A program made the position numbers and the translations under genes. Shown piece after piece: positions 31,994-43,860 of a stretch of DNA of 64,000 nucleotides. The stretch's first letter is position 1. Each line of letters starts with the position of its first letter. The DNA comes from Diaporthe sp. PMI_573 (taxonomy: Eukaryota; Ascomycota; Sordariomycetes; Diaporthales; Diaporthaceae): the NCBI GenBank assembly GCA_021399435.1, contig JAJTUP010000093.1, positions 168,436 through 232,435 on the forward strand, given 5' to 3'. Under the pieces are notes generated by a model. That model was not told the origin of the DNA, ran no database searches, and was given only the letters and a program-made list of their open reading frames with translations.

Positions 31994-33378
31994 CTAGCGC
32001 AGCGACTGTGACTCACAACCATCAACGGACTCATTGACAATGGGCTCCTGGGTACACGTGTTTCCCGCAGCGAAACCCTGCGTCTGAAGTTCCGTACACC
32101 CAGTAAAGTCGCACCTCGCGTCCATGGCGCGCTGCAGCGAGTCCCCCTTCCAGCCGAATAGGTAGTCGGCGTGGTGTCCATATCCTGTCGCATCGCCCTG
32201 GGCCCACACGAACGGCTGGCTGCCGTCCTCGGGCCACTCCGACTCGGGGAAGACGCCCGTGTCCCAGACTGTCTCGAAGAATACCTGGGGGAGGCGGACG
32301 GGGTGTGAAGAAGGGCATCCGTTGTACCCGAACGTGACGTGGGACTTGTGGTCGGCGCTGTCGAGATTGACGCCGTCCCAGCACCTGGGGCATATCATTG
32401 TTAGTCCATGACATCTCTAAGATGTGTTTATGCACAGTCGTGCATGCAGAACGATGGGCTTGTACTTGTAGTCGGGACTCACGTTGGAAAGAAGATGGCA
32501 ACCCTCACGCCACCAGCGCAGTATCCAGCCGGGAATGTAGATGTGTCGTTGTCAGATACCCCAAATGGATTCGGCTCGAAGTTCTTCCCGGTATAGCATC
32601 GATACGAGTTCATCCCGCCGCCGAAGCCCTGTTCCCGGTTGGTAGGGTCACCCACGACCATGCGAAAGCCCGGAGCGAAAGCCGTGATGTTGACGCTCGT
32701 GTCGTCGGGGGTGACATAGTAGACGGTCATACCGCCGTCCTGGATAATTGTTAATCGAGGACTTCAACCCAGCGGGGCTGTTTGGGAAGAGGATTTCCTG
32801 GCAGGGATACTCACAGCACCGTTGAATCCCTGGTTGGCCATTTGTGGGACACGCTTGAACGTCCCATTGCGAGCTCTAAAGTACATGGTTGGTGTCCAGT
32901 AGTTGGAAAAGTCTTCGGTGAAAGTGCATGTCGTGCAAGAGGATTCGCCTGGGATGTCGAGTGCTGGGTCCATGGTGACGTTGAAAGCGTTCTGTTTTTG
33001 TCAGTGTTGCATCCGGGTCAAGTAAGCACTTCCATTACTTACACCTCCAACGATCTAAACAAGAAGAGTCAGTTATTCTCCATACAGACACGATCGAAAG
33101 CGATAGAGTCATACCTGGTGTACGTGTTGAGATGGATTCTGTCCGGGCTGGACTACGCTGATGGGCCTCGTCAGATTTGGGATGACCAAGGGCTGTTCTG
33201 GTTTCGTACTCACGGGTCAAGGCGCTGGGTCACTAGTGATGAACAAGAGAATCGAAGCTGTCGCCTCGAAGTTAGCCCACATGTCTTGCTTCGAGTGTAT
33301 TGCTGAAGTAATTACCATCTTGTCTGCCTGTGCGACCGTTGCGCACAAGGCAAGGGTAACAACATGGCTGTAAAACAT
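31994..33378 (-). CDS. Secreted DUF1996 protein
   Basis: Seven exons on the minus strand: 33378-33316, 33257-33214, 33157-33115, 33054-33043, 32991-32815, 32739-32483, 32384-31994. They sum to an exact frame of 328 residues, and all six introns are GT-AG with branch-like CTAAC or CTGAC in most. A signal peptide (MFYSHVVTLALCATVAQA) is followed by VTQRLDPVVQPG, HVHQIVGGNAF, CTTCTFTEDFSNYWTPTMYF, NGTFKRVPQ, AFAPGFRMVVGDP, AGGVRVAIFFPTCWDGVNLD, DHKSHVTF and CPSSHPVRLPQVF. These are the conserved blocks of the fungal DUF1996 family of extracellular proteins of unknown function. Conserved Cys and His (CxxC, HVH, HP) suggest disulfides or a metal site. Exon 4 is only 12 nt and encodes IVGG. Confidence 0.88.
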
Positions 33379-34604
33379 ATTGAGCGAGCGGTCAAATGAC
33401 AATGACAGTAGAACGAGTGACTACGAATGTGAATGGGAAGAAACGATCATAGACACATCTCATAGACGTTAAGCGACCACTGGTAGTCTAATAGTGATCA
33501 AATCTAAGTCAAAAACTCGAGCCGACCATTGGCTTCTTGTCAAGAACGCCTGTTTTGCACTTGGAAAGGCCAGGGCATGATCCGTCCCGCCCTCCGTTTC
33601 GAAACATCCAGTATTGATTAGTCCCCAGGATCATCCCACGCAGGTCTGGAGCACAACGGAAAATAAATGCCGGAGAAGGACAAGAACAAGAGATATTGTT
33701 CCGAAGTTGCAGGACGAACCATTTCAACCCGGCAGATCAACTCTCAACTGAAGTATTTTAACATAAAACGTCAACCCGAGTCTGTTGGTTCGGGTCCCAA
33801 AATTTCGACCCGTATATCAGCCATCGTTAACAAGCTTAGAGCACCCACGGTATATCACGTTATATCGGTTCGAGCGGGTGGCCAGTTGCGTCGATGGACG
33901 GATGAACAGGCGATCCTTAATCTGATACAGTTCATCCAGCTAACCAGTAGGCAACCTTCGCTCAGCTGAAAAGGGGTACGCCAAGAAAACAAGCACGCTT
34001 CAGCTAGACTAACGACCCTCTCCCGCCGAAAAGCAAAAACCTTCATCCCTGCAATTATTGAGCATGCCACGAGAAAGGGGAACTCTGGATGTTCATTAAT
34101 CCACGACCGCAATTGCATCAATGAGCTGGAGTGATAAATTGGCCCAGATGGAAGTGCGAATCGCTCAGTTGCTATTGAAATTTTGGCGACCGGATATCGA
34201 CCAGCATCGATTGCAAGTCACAGGATGGAATTGTTGGTTCCGACGAGAGATATGCAATGCCGGGCGAGAAGGAACGGGGATGGCATTGTGCATTCCGTTG
34301 TAGCCGGCGGAGTTGACAGAAGACACCTGTGTGTGGTCTTAGACAAAGCTGAAGCTTCGTTCCCATGCTGCAGTTGGACAGGTCACTGTCTGTATTTACA
34401 AAATTATTAGACGGAATACGTTTCACATATTTATTTAAAAAGTCGGAACGATCTGTCAAGTCTAGAAAAGAAAAAAGTTCAATTTATTTGTACGCCCACT
34501 TACCTAATCCCAGTAATCCCGCCAGAGGAGAAAACCGAAACGAAACACAAAAGAGAGGAAGTGGTCGAAGAGCTGTGAACCTTTCAAGAACAAGAATAGC
34601 CCGC
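33379..34604. other. Intergenic, about 1.2 kb
   Basis: Promoter of the DUF1996 gene and 3' flank of the membrane protein gene. Short frames on both strands are not supported by motif or splicing. Confidence 0.4.
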
Positions 34605-35231
34605 TTAAGCAGAAGCCGAAGCAGACCCCCCATAGCTCCCATCTTCATCACACTCAACACTCTCACCATCGACAACATAGCCAGTCTTACAAGCAGCAAC
34701 AAGCTCAAGTTGACCAACATCCATAGACTCACCACACCGGAAAACACTCTGCAAAGAAGCATGGTAGTAATCCCCAATCTCACCCGCCTGCGCAGGAGCC
34801 GAAACACTCAGCGCCTTCTGCATCAAAGCCATGTAGTCGTGATTCAGATCATCGAGCTGCTGACCACCATAGACAGAACCCGGCTCACACATCCCGGTAT
34901 TCGGGGATGGGAACGACGGGTGGGTGATGTTGGTGTTAGGGTATTGAGGGAAGGAGTGTTTGATCCCCCCAACGGGCGTGACGACAAGACGCTTCCGGCT
35001 CACCGGCGGCGCTTGAGAGACGGCCGCAGCGGGATCATTATCCTTCAGCGACATGATGTCGCACCGCTCAGCTTGTTTCAGGTGGATGGCCCCCAGGACG
35101 ATGAGGCCGGCGAGGAGGCCGGCCGCGAGGAAGGTGAGGGTGATGGTGGCGACGCGGAAGTTTTTGCGCTGTCTGTCCTTGGTTTCTAGCTCCCTGGTCA
35201 ACTGCCTCTCGACGTCGATGGATTGCATCAT
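34605..35231 (-). CDS. Small single-pass membrane protein, unknown function
   Basis: A frame of about 208 residues starting at the ATGATG on 35231; a longer start at 35273 exists but its first 14 residues look unlike coding. After a charged N-terminus (ERQLTRELETKDRQRK) comes a single hydrophobic helix of about 22 residues (TITLTFLAAGLLAGLIVLGA), typical of a type II membrane protein. The following domain has four Cys (MCEPGS, RCGESMD, ACKTGY, ECDED), which could form disulfides in a lumenal or extracellular domain. The last residues are low complexity (GSYGGSASASA). No family is recognised. Confidence 0.55.
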   Translation of the reverse strand: MMQSIDVERQLTRELETKDRQRKNFRVATITLTFLAAGLLAGLIVLGAIHLKQAERCDIMSLKDNDPAAAVSQAPPVSRKRLVVTPVGGIKHSFPQYPNTNITHPSFPSPNTGMCEPGSVYGGQQLDDLNHDYMALMQKALSVSAPAQAGEIGDYYHASLQSVFRCGESMDVGQLELVAACKTGYVVDGESVECDEDGSYGGSASASA

Positions 35232-36679
35232 TTTCGCTGGCGGTAAGTAATGTGAGCAAAGATGTTTAGTCAAGAAGTCGGTTTGATGGAGCTTTTTGGG
35301 TTTTCGGATGGATGGATGGATGGATGGTGAGTTGTTGGTTGAAGAGCAGATGGCTATTGGGGTTGATGATACACTGATTTATGTACAATTTAAAATTTGT
35401 ATGGACAATGGTGTTATAGAACCAAATCAACACAGAAGAAACAATAGCTTTGTCCCTACTCGACATCTATGTTCCTCTCACAAAGAATCCTTAGTATGTT
35501 TTACGAGCACAATGCGTCTCGTGCACGGTGCTTTGATGCCTGGCATTGTCAACTTCCAGCATCAATCAGTCGCTTCAAAGGACAATTTCTCGAAAACCTA
35601 TGTTCTTGCTGTTCCAATAGTCATACCACGCAAGAAAACCCTCTAGACTTGGTAGAATTTGGGCAGTCCTGATCAAAATTCCACTGGAGGTTATCATTGT
35701 ATGACCAGAGTACAAGCTTAGTCACCACAAATTATCACCACATAGCAAAACCGCCTGGACCTCATGACATTACAAACGGCTTCGTAGGAGACATACACCC
35801 CTCCGAAAGCCATAGATGGTAACTAGGGCGTAACATTACGCCCGCCAGCGTGATTGGATTATGCTGCTAGAATGATGTAGGTCGGTCTACCAATACCCCC
35901 CTAACCCTCCACCGCACGGGGCCACAGAGCACTTACCAACTTCCGCCAATATCGGGAGCCAGTACTCGACATTATTCAACACAGGTTCATATCCAAAGGT
36001 GCTACGGGCCTCTGCCTAGGGGGACAATCTGGCACAGCACAGAGACATACTTGTTGCAATAATATATTCCAACCATCCGACCAAGTGTATATAATTGCCC
36101 AAAGCCCCCCCCTCCCATCCAGCACAGGCATATAGTACGTACGGCAACCACAAAATCACAAGTATCCCAATTGCACCCAGACCACAAACTCCAATATATC
36201 ACAGCACGCCCAAGAACAAGTCTATCATATCGCCAGAACAAGGTCAACCCAGAATCCCTTTTGCAGCCCAAAAAAGTCGAGCTAAATGGCAGGTTATTTC
36301 TCTCTTTTAATGTATGAACACAGCCCATCAGAAGTCGATGCCCATCCTAGACTGGCGAGTACCTCTCGCCAAAGGGGGATGTCGACCCTCCACCGAAGAT
36401 AAATGCAGTTAAATCGAGCCCCCAAGTTACATTTCAATCAAAATTATACACGCGTGTAAAATGCTCTCTCCAGTACCTGCTGGTCGGCCCTCCGGCCCAA
36501 AGACCAGCCACGCAATAAAGCCGCCTGCCTAGATCAAGTCCCGTCCCGTTCCAAGATTTTCAAAATGTCTCTCGGGAGAGATCGAGACCACCAAGCGGAT
36601 AAATTAACACGTCAAAATCTTCTCTTCATATACATCATTCAAATATCTCTAGATAGCCCAGCCCAGCTCAGCTCAGCTC
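35232..36679. other. Intergenic, about 1.4 kb
   Basis: Promoter of the single-pass membrane protein gene and 3' region of the GH17 gene. Apart from the GGAT repeat nothing is recognised. Confidence 0.4.
35306..35328. repeat. (GGAT)n microsatellite
   Basis: About six GGAT units in the leader or promoter of the single-pass membrane protein gene. Confidence 0.85.
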
Positions 36680-38971
36680 TCAGTCGATAGTCTTCCCCCC
36701 GCAGTCGGGGATCTTGACCCCGGACTTGAGGTTCCTGTTGACGTCCATCAGGCCCCAGTGGTCCTCCCAGTTCTGGCTGCCCGAGTTGAACTGGATCTTC
36801 CAGGGCTCGTCGAAGCTCTCGAACCAGAAGTAGTTCGTGCCGTTCGTGAGGGCCTGGCACACCCAGTTGTCCATGAACGTGTTCATCTCGTCGATTCCCG
36901 CGACCGACGCGTTGGGGCAGTCGGTGACCGAGGTGGTGCCGCAGTCGGTGCCGCCCTGCGACGGCCAGCCCGTCTCGGCGATGATGTTCTTGCTGATGTC
37001 GGACTTCCAGAAGCCGCCGTTCTGGTTTGACCAGAACGAGTAGGTCCACGACGCCGCGTCCTTGGCGTTGACGCCCGCGAAGAAGGGGTGGATGTTGGAC
37101 ATGATGTAGTCGCTCATCGAGGCCAGCTCCGACGTCCAGTCGTCGCCCAGGTCGGAGGTCGCAACCGGCAGCGACATCTGCCTGCTGGTCAGGTTGGTGC
37201 GCACCTCCGTGAGCAGCGAGCCCAGCTCCGACGCCGTCATCTGTTCGCGGAAGAGGATCTCGTTGGCGACGATGAGGCCCTTGAAGGGGGTCTCTCCGTA
37301 CTCGTCAAGGATGTCCCACATCTGGCTGAGCTGGCGGTCGTTGGTGGTGGTGTTGCCGTCCTGCCAGACGCCCAACCAGATCTTGACCGTGTCCTTGAGC
37401 TCGAGCTGGTTGACGGCGTGGATGAGCATCTGCGTCTGGTTGCAGTCTGTCCCGTACAGTCGGATGGTGTTTGTCAGCTGAGACAGCACGGCCACGTCGC
37501 GGGTGACGTTGTTTTGCGAAGGGGGGTTATGAATGCAGTCGGGGTATTGCGTGTTGAGGGGCGTGTAGTCGATGCCAGGGAAGACCTTGTGCAGGTTCGC
37601 GTTGTTCATGAGCTTCTTAATCTCGGAGCTGTTGATGTTGAGGTCGCCATTGTCGGCTGCGTCGTCCGCCGCCGACTGGCCGGCGGCAGCGCCGCCAGAG
37701 CTCTTATTCCTGAAGATACCGAAGTAAACGCCAAGTGCGATGCCAGCGGCGACCAGTAACAGAACGCCAGCGATAATCAGCCACCTCAACTTCTTGGAGC
37801 TGGAACCCTGTTTCTCAAGCCACGCAGATTTCTCGGCGCCGTTTGCGCCGAGGTCATACGCGCTGCCACCGGCGCCCTGGTATCCCGTGTTACCGTTAAC
37901 GGCGTCGTAGTGGCCATTGCCGTCTCGACTGGCTCCGTTCTTGCCAACGAGGCCACCGATGGCCCCCATCACGCCAGCTCCGGCTGCTGCCCCGCCTGCT
38001 GCTGCCGCCGCACCGGATCCGTTGTGACTGCCTTTACCACTCGAATGACCGAGGCTCAGCATGCTATGCCGAGCCCCCCTCTGGTTATACTCGAGTCCGT
38101 CGTCGCCGTCGTCAAGGATCTCGTTGGGGTCGACAGTGCCCAAGTTAGCGCGGCTATGTACTGAATAGCCTTGGTATGGGTCGTCTCGGTAGGGTCCTGG
38201 GCCGTAGCCTGGACTTCTCGACCTGTAGCCGGGGGAAGATTGTGCCATTGGCACCGCAGCGGCATTGAGGCCTTGCAGACTAGAGTGTGAGGCGCGGTCG
38301 CCAGCATCGCCGGTGTAGGCTGCTGGGCCTGGCCGCAGACTTGCTTGTGGGTCATGCATCCCGTACTCGTTCCCCCTTCCGTGCCAGTACGGGTCTTGTG
38401 CTTGGTAGGTTTGCTGGGGGTAGTTGGGGCCGCCTCTCATGGCATCGAGGCCACTCTCTCTTGGGTTTTGTTCTGCCACACCGTAAGCAATGCCCGCGAC
38501 TCCGCCGGCCGCGGCCTCACTAAAGTTGTCCGCACCTGGGGTGATGTTGCTCTGTGGGGGAGCATAGTATTCTGGGTCAGGCCTCCACTGGCCTTGGGCT
38601 TGTGGGGGAACAGGTGACTGGGAATAGCTCTGTGCTGCAGCCCCAGCTCCGAACCCTGCGGCAGCGCCGGCGGCCATGTAGGGTGTTCGACTCGAGTTCG
38701 GCGGCGGCATGCCCTCCCGACTTGACCTCCTGTTTGCCCGCATCTGGGAAAAGGCCGAGTCTGGGTGTGCGCCTGGCATGGCCTGTGCCTGTCGACTGGG
38801 CGAATCGTCGTATAGAGGCTGGTCGTAGCGTCTCGAGCCGGCAGACGGAGGATATTGGGACATTGTGGGCTGTGTCTGCTGCTGGTGGTGCAGTGGTGGT
38901 TGTTCGGTGGAAGAGCTGGCGTTGAAGGCCTCCCTTTCGTCACCTTCAGACTCGAAAGAGTATCGAGGCAT
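36680..38971 (-). CDS. btgC: GH17 glucan endo-1,3-beta-glucosidase, type II membrane (btgC-like)
   Basis: A single 763-codon frame. Residues 1-390 are a cytoplasmic-type, disordered region rich in Gln, Pro, Ser, Tyr and Gly, as in btgC proteins. A transmembrane helix follows at about 395-417 (LIIAGVLLLVAAGIALGVYF). The GH17 domain begins near LHKVFPGIDYTPLNTQYPDC and has IRLYGTDCNQTQ. The acid/base Glu lies in LIVANEILFRE (about E571) and the nucleophile Glu in IIAETGWPSQGG (about E666), followed by FWFESFDEPWK. Several N-glycosylation sites occur in the outer domain. The enzyme would cleave or remodel beta-1,3-glucan at the cell surface during wall growth. Length, order and catalytic residues all fit; no defect is seen. 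Confidence 0.92.
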   Translation of the reverse strand: MPRYSFESEGDEREAFNASSSTEQPPLHHQQQTQPTMSQYPPSAGSRRYDQPLYDDSPSRQAQAMPGAHPDSAFSQMRANRRSSREGMPPPNSSRTPYMAAGAAAGFGAGAAAQSYSQSPVPPQAQGQWRPDPEYYAPPQSNITPGADNFSEAAAGGVAGIAYGVAEQNPRESGLDAMRGGPNYPQQTYQAQDPYWHGRGNEYGMHDPQASLRPGPAAYTGDAGDRASHSSLQGLNAAAVPMAQSSPGYRSRSPGYGPGPYRDDPYQGYSVHSRANLGTVDPNEILDDGDDGLEYNQRGARHSMLSLGHSSGKGSHNGSGAAAAAGGAAAGAGVMGAIGGLVGKNGASRDGNGHYDAVNGNTGYQGAGGSAYDLGANGAEKSAWLEKQGSSSKKLRWLIIAGVLLLVAAGIALGVYFGIFRNKSSGGAAAGQSAADDAADNGDLNINSSEIKKLMNNANLHKVFPGIDYTPLNTQYPDCIHNPPSQNNVTRDVAVLSQLTNTIRLYGTDCNQTQMLIHAVNQLELKDTVKIWLGVWQDGNTTTNDRQLSQMWDILDEYGETPFKGLIVANEILFREQMTASELGSLLTEVRTNLTSRQMSLPVATSDLGDDWTSELASMSDYIMSNIHPFFAGVNAKDAASWTYSFWSNQNGGFWKSDISKNIIAETGWPSQGGTDCGTTSVTDCPNASVAGIDEMNTFMDNWVCQALTNGTNYFWFESFDEPWKIQFNSGSQNWEDHWGLMDVNRNLKSGVKIPDCGGKTID

Positions 38972-41302
38972 GCTGTCGGAGATTGAGGATCACAATTTCA
39001 GGAATAGGCAAAGTGTCTCAGAGGGAGAATTGGCCTTCCCTGAGCCTGGGCGATCAGCAGGCAAACGGGGCCTGCCAGCGAGGGGGGGCGGGCGGGGATG
39101 GTGTTTGCCAGTCAGAGTCCGGAGTTTGAATCAGGACTAGGAATAGACTGGAGCAGCGTGTCGGAGATTGAGAGAGCGCTGCAACCACGAACCAGGAGGG
39201 CCGTAAATTGGACCGAGGGAGAGGGAATGTGTCTGCTTGGCGGTTTTTCGATGGGAGGGAAGGGTAATAACGCAATGCAACCGACTGCTGCTGGATAAAT
39301 TTGCGACAATTTCCAGGCTGGTTTGCTCTTGGGTGCTCGCTCTTGTTCCTCAAGCGTTCGTCTTTTGTGGCGTTGGGGCGGTCCCTGTTGCCGTTCGCGT
39401 TTGGTCTTGCTGCTCCCGACGGCGTCTTGCCAGTGCAATGCGATTCGAGTGGCGAGCATAGGCCGTGCCAGCCCTGTCTGTACTTATGCTTATTGAGTGG
39501 GTCAGGCGAAGGCGAGAGACGGGTGATGGGTAGGCGAGAAGCAGCACGATGGGTCAGACTGTGGGCCGAGAGGAGGAGTTCGCTCTGTGCACGTTTGAGT
39601 GCGTGTCAAAGTGAAGCAATCGCCTCGAATGCGAATGCAAGTGTGTGTAGTAAGCAAATGCAGGAAATGGCAGAAAGAAGGAAAAACGAAACAATCTGCC
39701 AGACAAGACAGAATGGCAGATCAGAATGGCAACACGGACAGACAAACAAGGCCGGGCAAGTGATGACCTCGTTCTCGGTCCTTCGTATTCTTGGAAACAG
39801 GAAACACGGGCTGGACTACTGTGGTAACCTGAGAATTGGCTGGTTGGGGAAGGGGAAGGCAGGGGGGAGAGGGGGGGTGTGCGTGCAGATGGGGCGGATG
39901 GCTGGGATTGTGGGTTCTGGACTCCCCTCCCACGCCTCCCTCCCAGGTGTTCCTTCCAAGAATTGGGGCGATCACCTGCCTCCAAGCCCCTCAGCGTGGC
40001 TAGTGCTGCAACAAAGGGCGATGTCCTGGGAAGGGGCCACCCCCAGCCCGGCCCACCGTGCCACCTTCCCACCTCCAACCGTCCTAGTCAGCCTTCCTGA
40101 TTGGAGGCCAAGCCCTGGTTGGGTGGGTGCATTCGTCTCCCAGCGACCAAACATGGAGGATCTTCCCCTGGGCTGTTACTGTTACTGTGCAGATGTGATA
40201 TATGATGAGAGGTGATTGATTGTTTATTTGATTGTATGCACGCATTTTCAATTGCGGAAATTAACAAGTAAACAACACATCAACCGCTGGCGATGGCATC
40301 AGTTGCTGGCTGAGAAAGGCACGTTGCAGAGGATTGTCGCTTCCTTACTCATCACCCAATGCCTCGTATTCAACGGGCCTACTAAGAATTGTATTGCTTT
40401 GCACCGCACCGACAGAATTTACGAGCTAAGAACCCGCCACCATCAGTCCTCATGCTGTCGCTTCTATCTTTGTAGCACCCAGCGGAGGCGACAACAGGCC
40501 TGTCCAAGACTTGAGTCAGGACGGATACCTTTGAACCGGTTGGCTGCCTCTACTGTTAAACAGCGAGGGAGCACGGCAAGTCGTCAACCATCTTGCCCTT
40601 GCACCAAGTTTGCCTAGCAGCAATGACCCGTCTCTCCGGCTCCTCCGTGTGCTGGCACAGCCTGGGAGTGACCAAGACAGGAACACAGACAACAACGGTT
40701 GAGCAGTGTTTGTGCCACAAAAGCCGCAAACATCCACGCTTATTTTAGACCGAAAAGCCGGCCCGCGGGGAGACGGCCAAGCCCCACTCCAGCTGGGACA
40801 CGACTTCGCCTTGCCGAAAAAAGACAAAAACAAGAGTTTAGCGCCGACCTGGGCATTCATGCAGTCAGGGGTCCGCTTGCAGTGCCGTGCTCATGCGTGC
40901 TATCGCCTGTGTGCAGCAGTCTTTGCTGCACTGCCGATGGCCTAGCCTAATAAGCAGCCAAGGTCAGAGGCCACGACAGATGTGACAATAGCAAAATCAA
41001 CGCAAACAACTGAGACTGCTGACGAAACCAATGGACGTCTGCATGTTTCTTTCTGTGAACCTGGGTGTAAAGTTGCATCTACGCTATGCGGTTCATCTCA
41101 AGTTCAATTTCAATGCTGACCATGGATTTCCATTGAGACCTCGTGAAACCGATGCGGTTCGACTGTGACATCATCCCACCACCGGCTCCACCACGCCAGT
41201 ACGGCAGTGGATACTGTACACAGGCACACAGGCTGGATCATCGTGCATCAGACGAGCGAGCGACAGTCCTCCAACCCTCACGCCGTGTCTCGTTCCTCAA
41301 AG
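38972..41302. other. Long leader/promoter region, about 2.3 kb
   Basis: Upstream of the GH17 gene and downstream of the oxalate decarboxylase gene, both on the minus strand. Sequence is GC-rich with G- and C-runs (39080-39098, 39866-39880). A 304-codon plus-strand frame at 39301-40215 is rejected as chance. The length fits a long 5' leader or regulatory region for the GH17 gene. Confidence 0.35.
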
Positions 41303-42787
41303 CTACCCGCCAACGGGAGGCAGCCCCCCAGCCGGCAGCAACACCTGCTTGTCCTTCCGGATCCTCTTGATCACGTTCACGTCCACGTTGAGCGCCTGCG
41401 CCGCCATCTCGGGGGGCGTCAGCGCCAGCCACTGCGCCAGCGAGATGTCTTGGATCCTTCCCGCCCGGAACACCTCGAGATACGTGAGCCCCGAGTCCGC
41501 CGACGTGTTCTCCACGTAGTGGCCCGACCCCGCCGGGAAAGCCGCCGTGTCGCCCGCCGAGAAGTCAAAGGTGCGCGCGTTGGCGTCGCCCGTGAACACG
41601 GTTGCTCGCCCCGTGCCTTGGTGGAAGTAGAGCCACTCCTCTGCCTGTGCGTGTATTTGTCAGATGATGTTCTGAAGGCATACATGTGTGTTTGTATTTC
41701 GGATCAGTTTGCCCAAGTGGACAGCAGAAGGTCAAATGGGACTCACGTCCGGATGCCAGTGCATCTCCCTCATCGCCCCCGGCGCAAGCGTCACCAGCGC
41801 CGCCGCGATGGTCGTGCTCCGCGGGAAATTCGTCGAGTCCACCTTGTAAAGCGAGCCACCACCCCCGGGCGCCTGGATCGGCGGCTGCTGCAGCGTGCGG
41901 AACACAAACGAGTCCGCCCCGCCCGCAGGCTGCTCGCCCGGCCCGGCCGTGACGCCGCGGTCCGCATCGCCGTCCCCGGCCGTCCCGTTGAGGATCCCCG
42001 GGCTGGGGCGCGGCACCCCATCGAAGACGGCAGCATCGACACCAAAGTTCTTGGCGAGCACGTCCCGCGGCGTGTGGGCCACCCAGTCGTCCACGTTGAA
42101 CGTCGAACCCGCGGCGTCCGTGTCGGGGCCATCAAACACCAGCAGGAACTCGTTCTGCTCGCCCATCCCCTGAACCGTGTGCGCCACCCCTCGCGGGAAG
42201 TACCAGATGTCCCCGAACCCGAGCGTCTCGGCCTGGTACCCCCCGTCCTGGTCCACCGCCGACACCAGCACGCTGCCGTTGTACACGAACCCCCACTCCG
42301 CCGTGGTGTGCCAGTGCGGCTCGCGGATCGCCCCCTGAGCGAGGTGCTGCTGCGCCGCCGAGATGTCGTGGCTCGCGGGGAGGTCCGTGATGGTCTGCCT
42401 GCGCGTCCACCCGCCCTGCGAGATGCGCGTCCTGGACTGCGAGAAGCTCCACTTCAGGTTGGGGACCACGCCGCTGTCGGTGGCCTGCTGGCCCAGGTTC
42501 GACGGGTTCTGCAGGTCCAGCTGGTGGTTCGTCGCTCCTAGTATGGGGCCGCCCCTGCCGGCTCCGTCGATTGGTTGGCCTGTGTCGAATTGGGGTCTGT
42601 CTCGTTTCGATACTAGACTTGCATCGTCGTTGTTGTAGTGCAACGGCAGCGGCAGCGATCGGCTTGTGTCTACCTGTGCCCAGAACACCAGGTTAAGTAA
42701 CGGCCGGAGGTGCCTGGATCTCATGGCTCTCTGATTGATGCACAACACACAGGCTAGCCGGTGGGTGAGAAAAAAGTGCTCTTGCAT
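41303..42787 (-). CDS. Secreted bicupin oxalate decarboxylase
   Basis: Exons 42787-41747 and 41644-41303 (intron 102 nt, donor GTGAGT, acceptor CACAG) join in frame to 460 residues. Blocks match fungal oxalate decarboxylases: PIDGAGRGGPILGATNHQLD, PNLKWSFSQSRTR, then cupin 1 (REPHWHTTAEWGFVYNGS with His, His, Glu, and FPRGVAHTVQG with the fourth ligand) and cupin 2 (MREMHWHPDAEEWLYFHQG and FPAGSGHYVEN). Both Mn sites look complete. The enzyme converts oxalate to formate and CO2, usually extracellularly, and relieves oxalate and acid stress. The N-terminus is uncertain. The frame opens with MQEHFFLTHRLACVLC, another Met is at 42724, and a TTAAC...CACAG sequence near 42679-42700 looks like an intron acceptor, so an upstream exon with the real signal peptide is possible. 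Confidence 0.88.
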
Positions 42788-43860
42788 GTGAGCAGGAGGC
42801 AGTCGTGTGCGGAGTCAAGGGTAGCCGCCCATTGAAGTATGACATCGACCACATCAGCTGGACATGCACTTTTCAGACCGGGCCATGGAGGTTGGCTGAT
42901 ATCTGACTTTTCGAGGTTGGATCATCCTATCCTACCCTTTTTGCATGGACTTTGTAGACCCACCGAAGTTTGTATGGTGAATCATTAGCCAATTCTGGCC
43001 TCCCATCTATTTTAGGTCCCTGCGGTAAGGTAAAGCTTGGTGATGAAGCCAAACAATGTATCTCCGTGTCATGAGGGGCCCACGATAGGTCAGTGTTGTG
43101 TATCCGGCGGGTCGATGATTCCAAATTTGGGGGTTCAATCAATACGGGTTCCTCGGCTGTGCTTATCTGACTTCGTCTCGATTTTTTGAACCGTGCTCTT
43201 GGAGTCTATTCCGGGGGCCCGGGTGAGGCCTGCACATTGTGTGTGTAGCTGGTGAGGGGAAGGAAAGCTGACGGTTCAGCCGATCATCGGATGAATGGGG
43301 TGCGGGCTGAAGGTATCGTCGTATGGATGGGCACAAGCACATTCACATGCGGCTGGGCTGGGCTGGTCTTGGAGAATCTAGAATGTAGGTACTGGTGATA
43401 TTTTGGGTGGGGCTTGGTGGTTATGGTGTTGATGGGAGGGTTGAGTTGATGATGGTGTTGGCTCAGGATGCAGGTTGTAGGTAGTGTGTTGATTCTTTTC
43501 GTGGTTTGTTGTTCTGGTAACAGGAACGGGCAGTCTTATACGAAATACCTCGATAGTTTGAATGCCTTGTACTGCAATGTTATCATCTCCGAGGGAAGCT
43601 GTCCTTCCAATACGCCTTTGCATCGACTTGATTGTCTCCTCACGCATTGTGAGGTGTTGTAGTGTTACATTCGTCTTAAAAAGGTTTATTTATAAATGCG
43701 GATATTCGCGTACCCTAAATCGGATGCCGCGTACCTTTTTCTGACTAAGCAGGGCTGCAGCCAATCAGAGCCTCCCATTTTATTACATGCCACCAGTCAA
43801 CATGGTACGTTTTACAGCCTCAACCATATGCTCTGCTAAACCTTCTTAACCCACCAACAT
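42788..43860. other. Intergenic, transition to repeat block
   Basis: Promoter of the oxalate decarboxylase gene. Composition changes from ordinary to strongly AT-rich between about 43,700 and 43,900. No gene is seen. Confidence 0.4.

Noticed and set aside
34365..35189. 274-codon plus-strand frame opposite the small membrane protein
   Set aside because: Arg/Ser/Thr-rich antisense frame; the minus strand has a clear transmembrane helix and Cys pattern.
37088..37759. 223-codon plus-strand frame over the GH17 gene
   Set aside because: Antisense shadow of the catalytic domain of the glucanase; no independent signal.
39301..40215. 304-codon plus-strand open frame upstream of the GH17 gene
   Set aside because: Composition is unlike protein (many Cys, Arg, Trp in low-complexity GC-rich DNA), no motif, no signal peptide; it lies antisense in the long leader of the GH17 gene.
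41165..42541. 458-codon plus-strand frame over the oxalate decarboxylase gene
   Set aside because: Long only because the bicupin gene is GC-rich; Arg/His/Pro-rich shadow, whereas the minus strand has complete cupin motifs and an in-frame intron.
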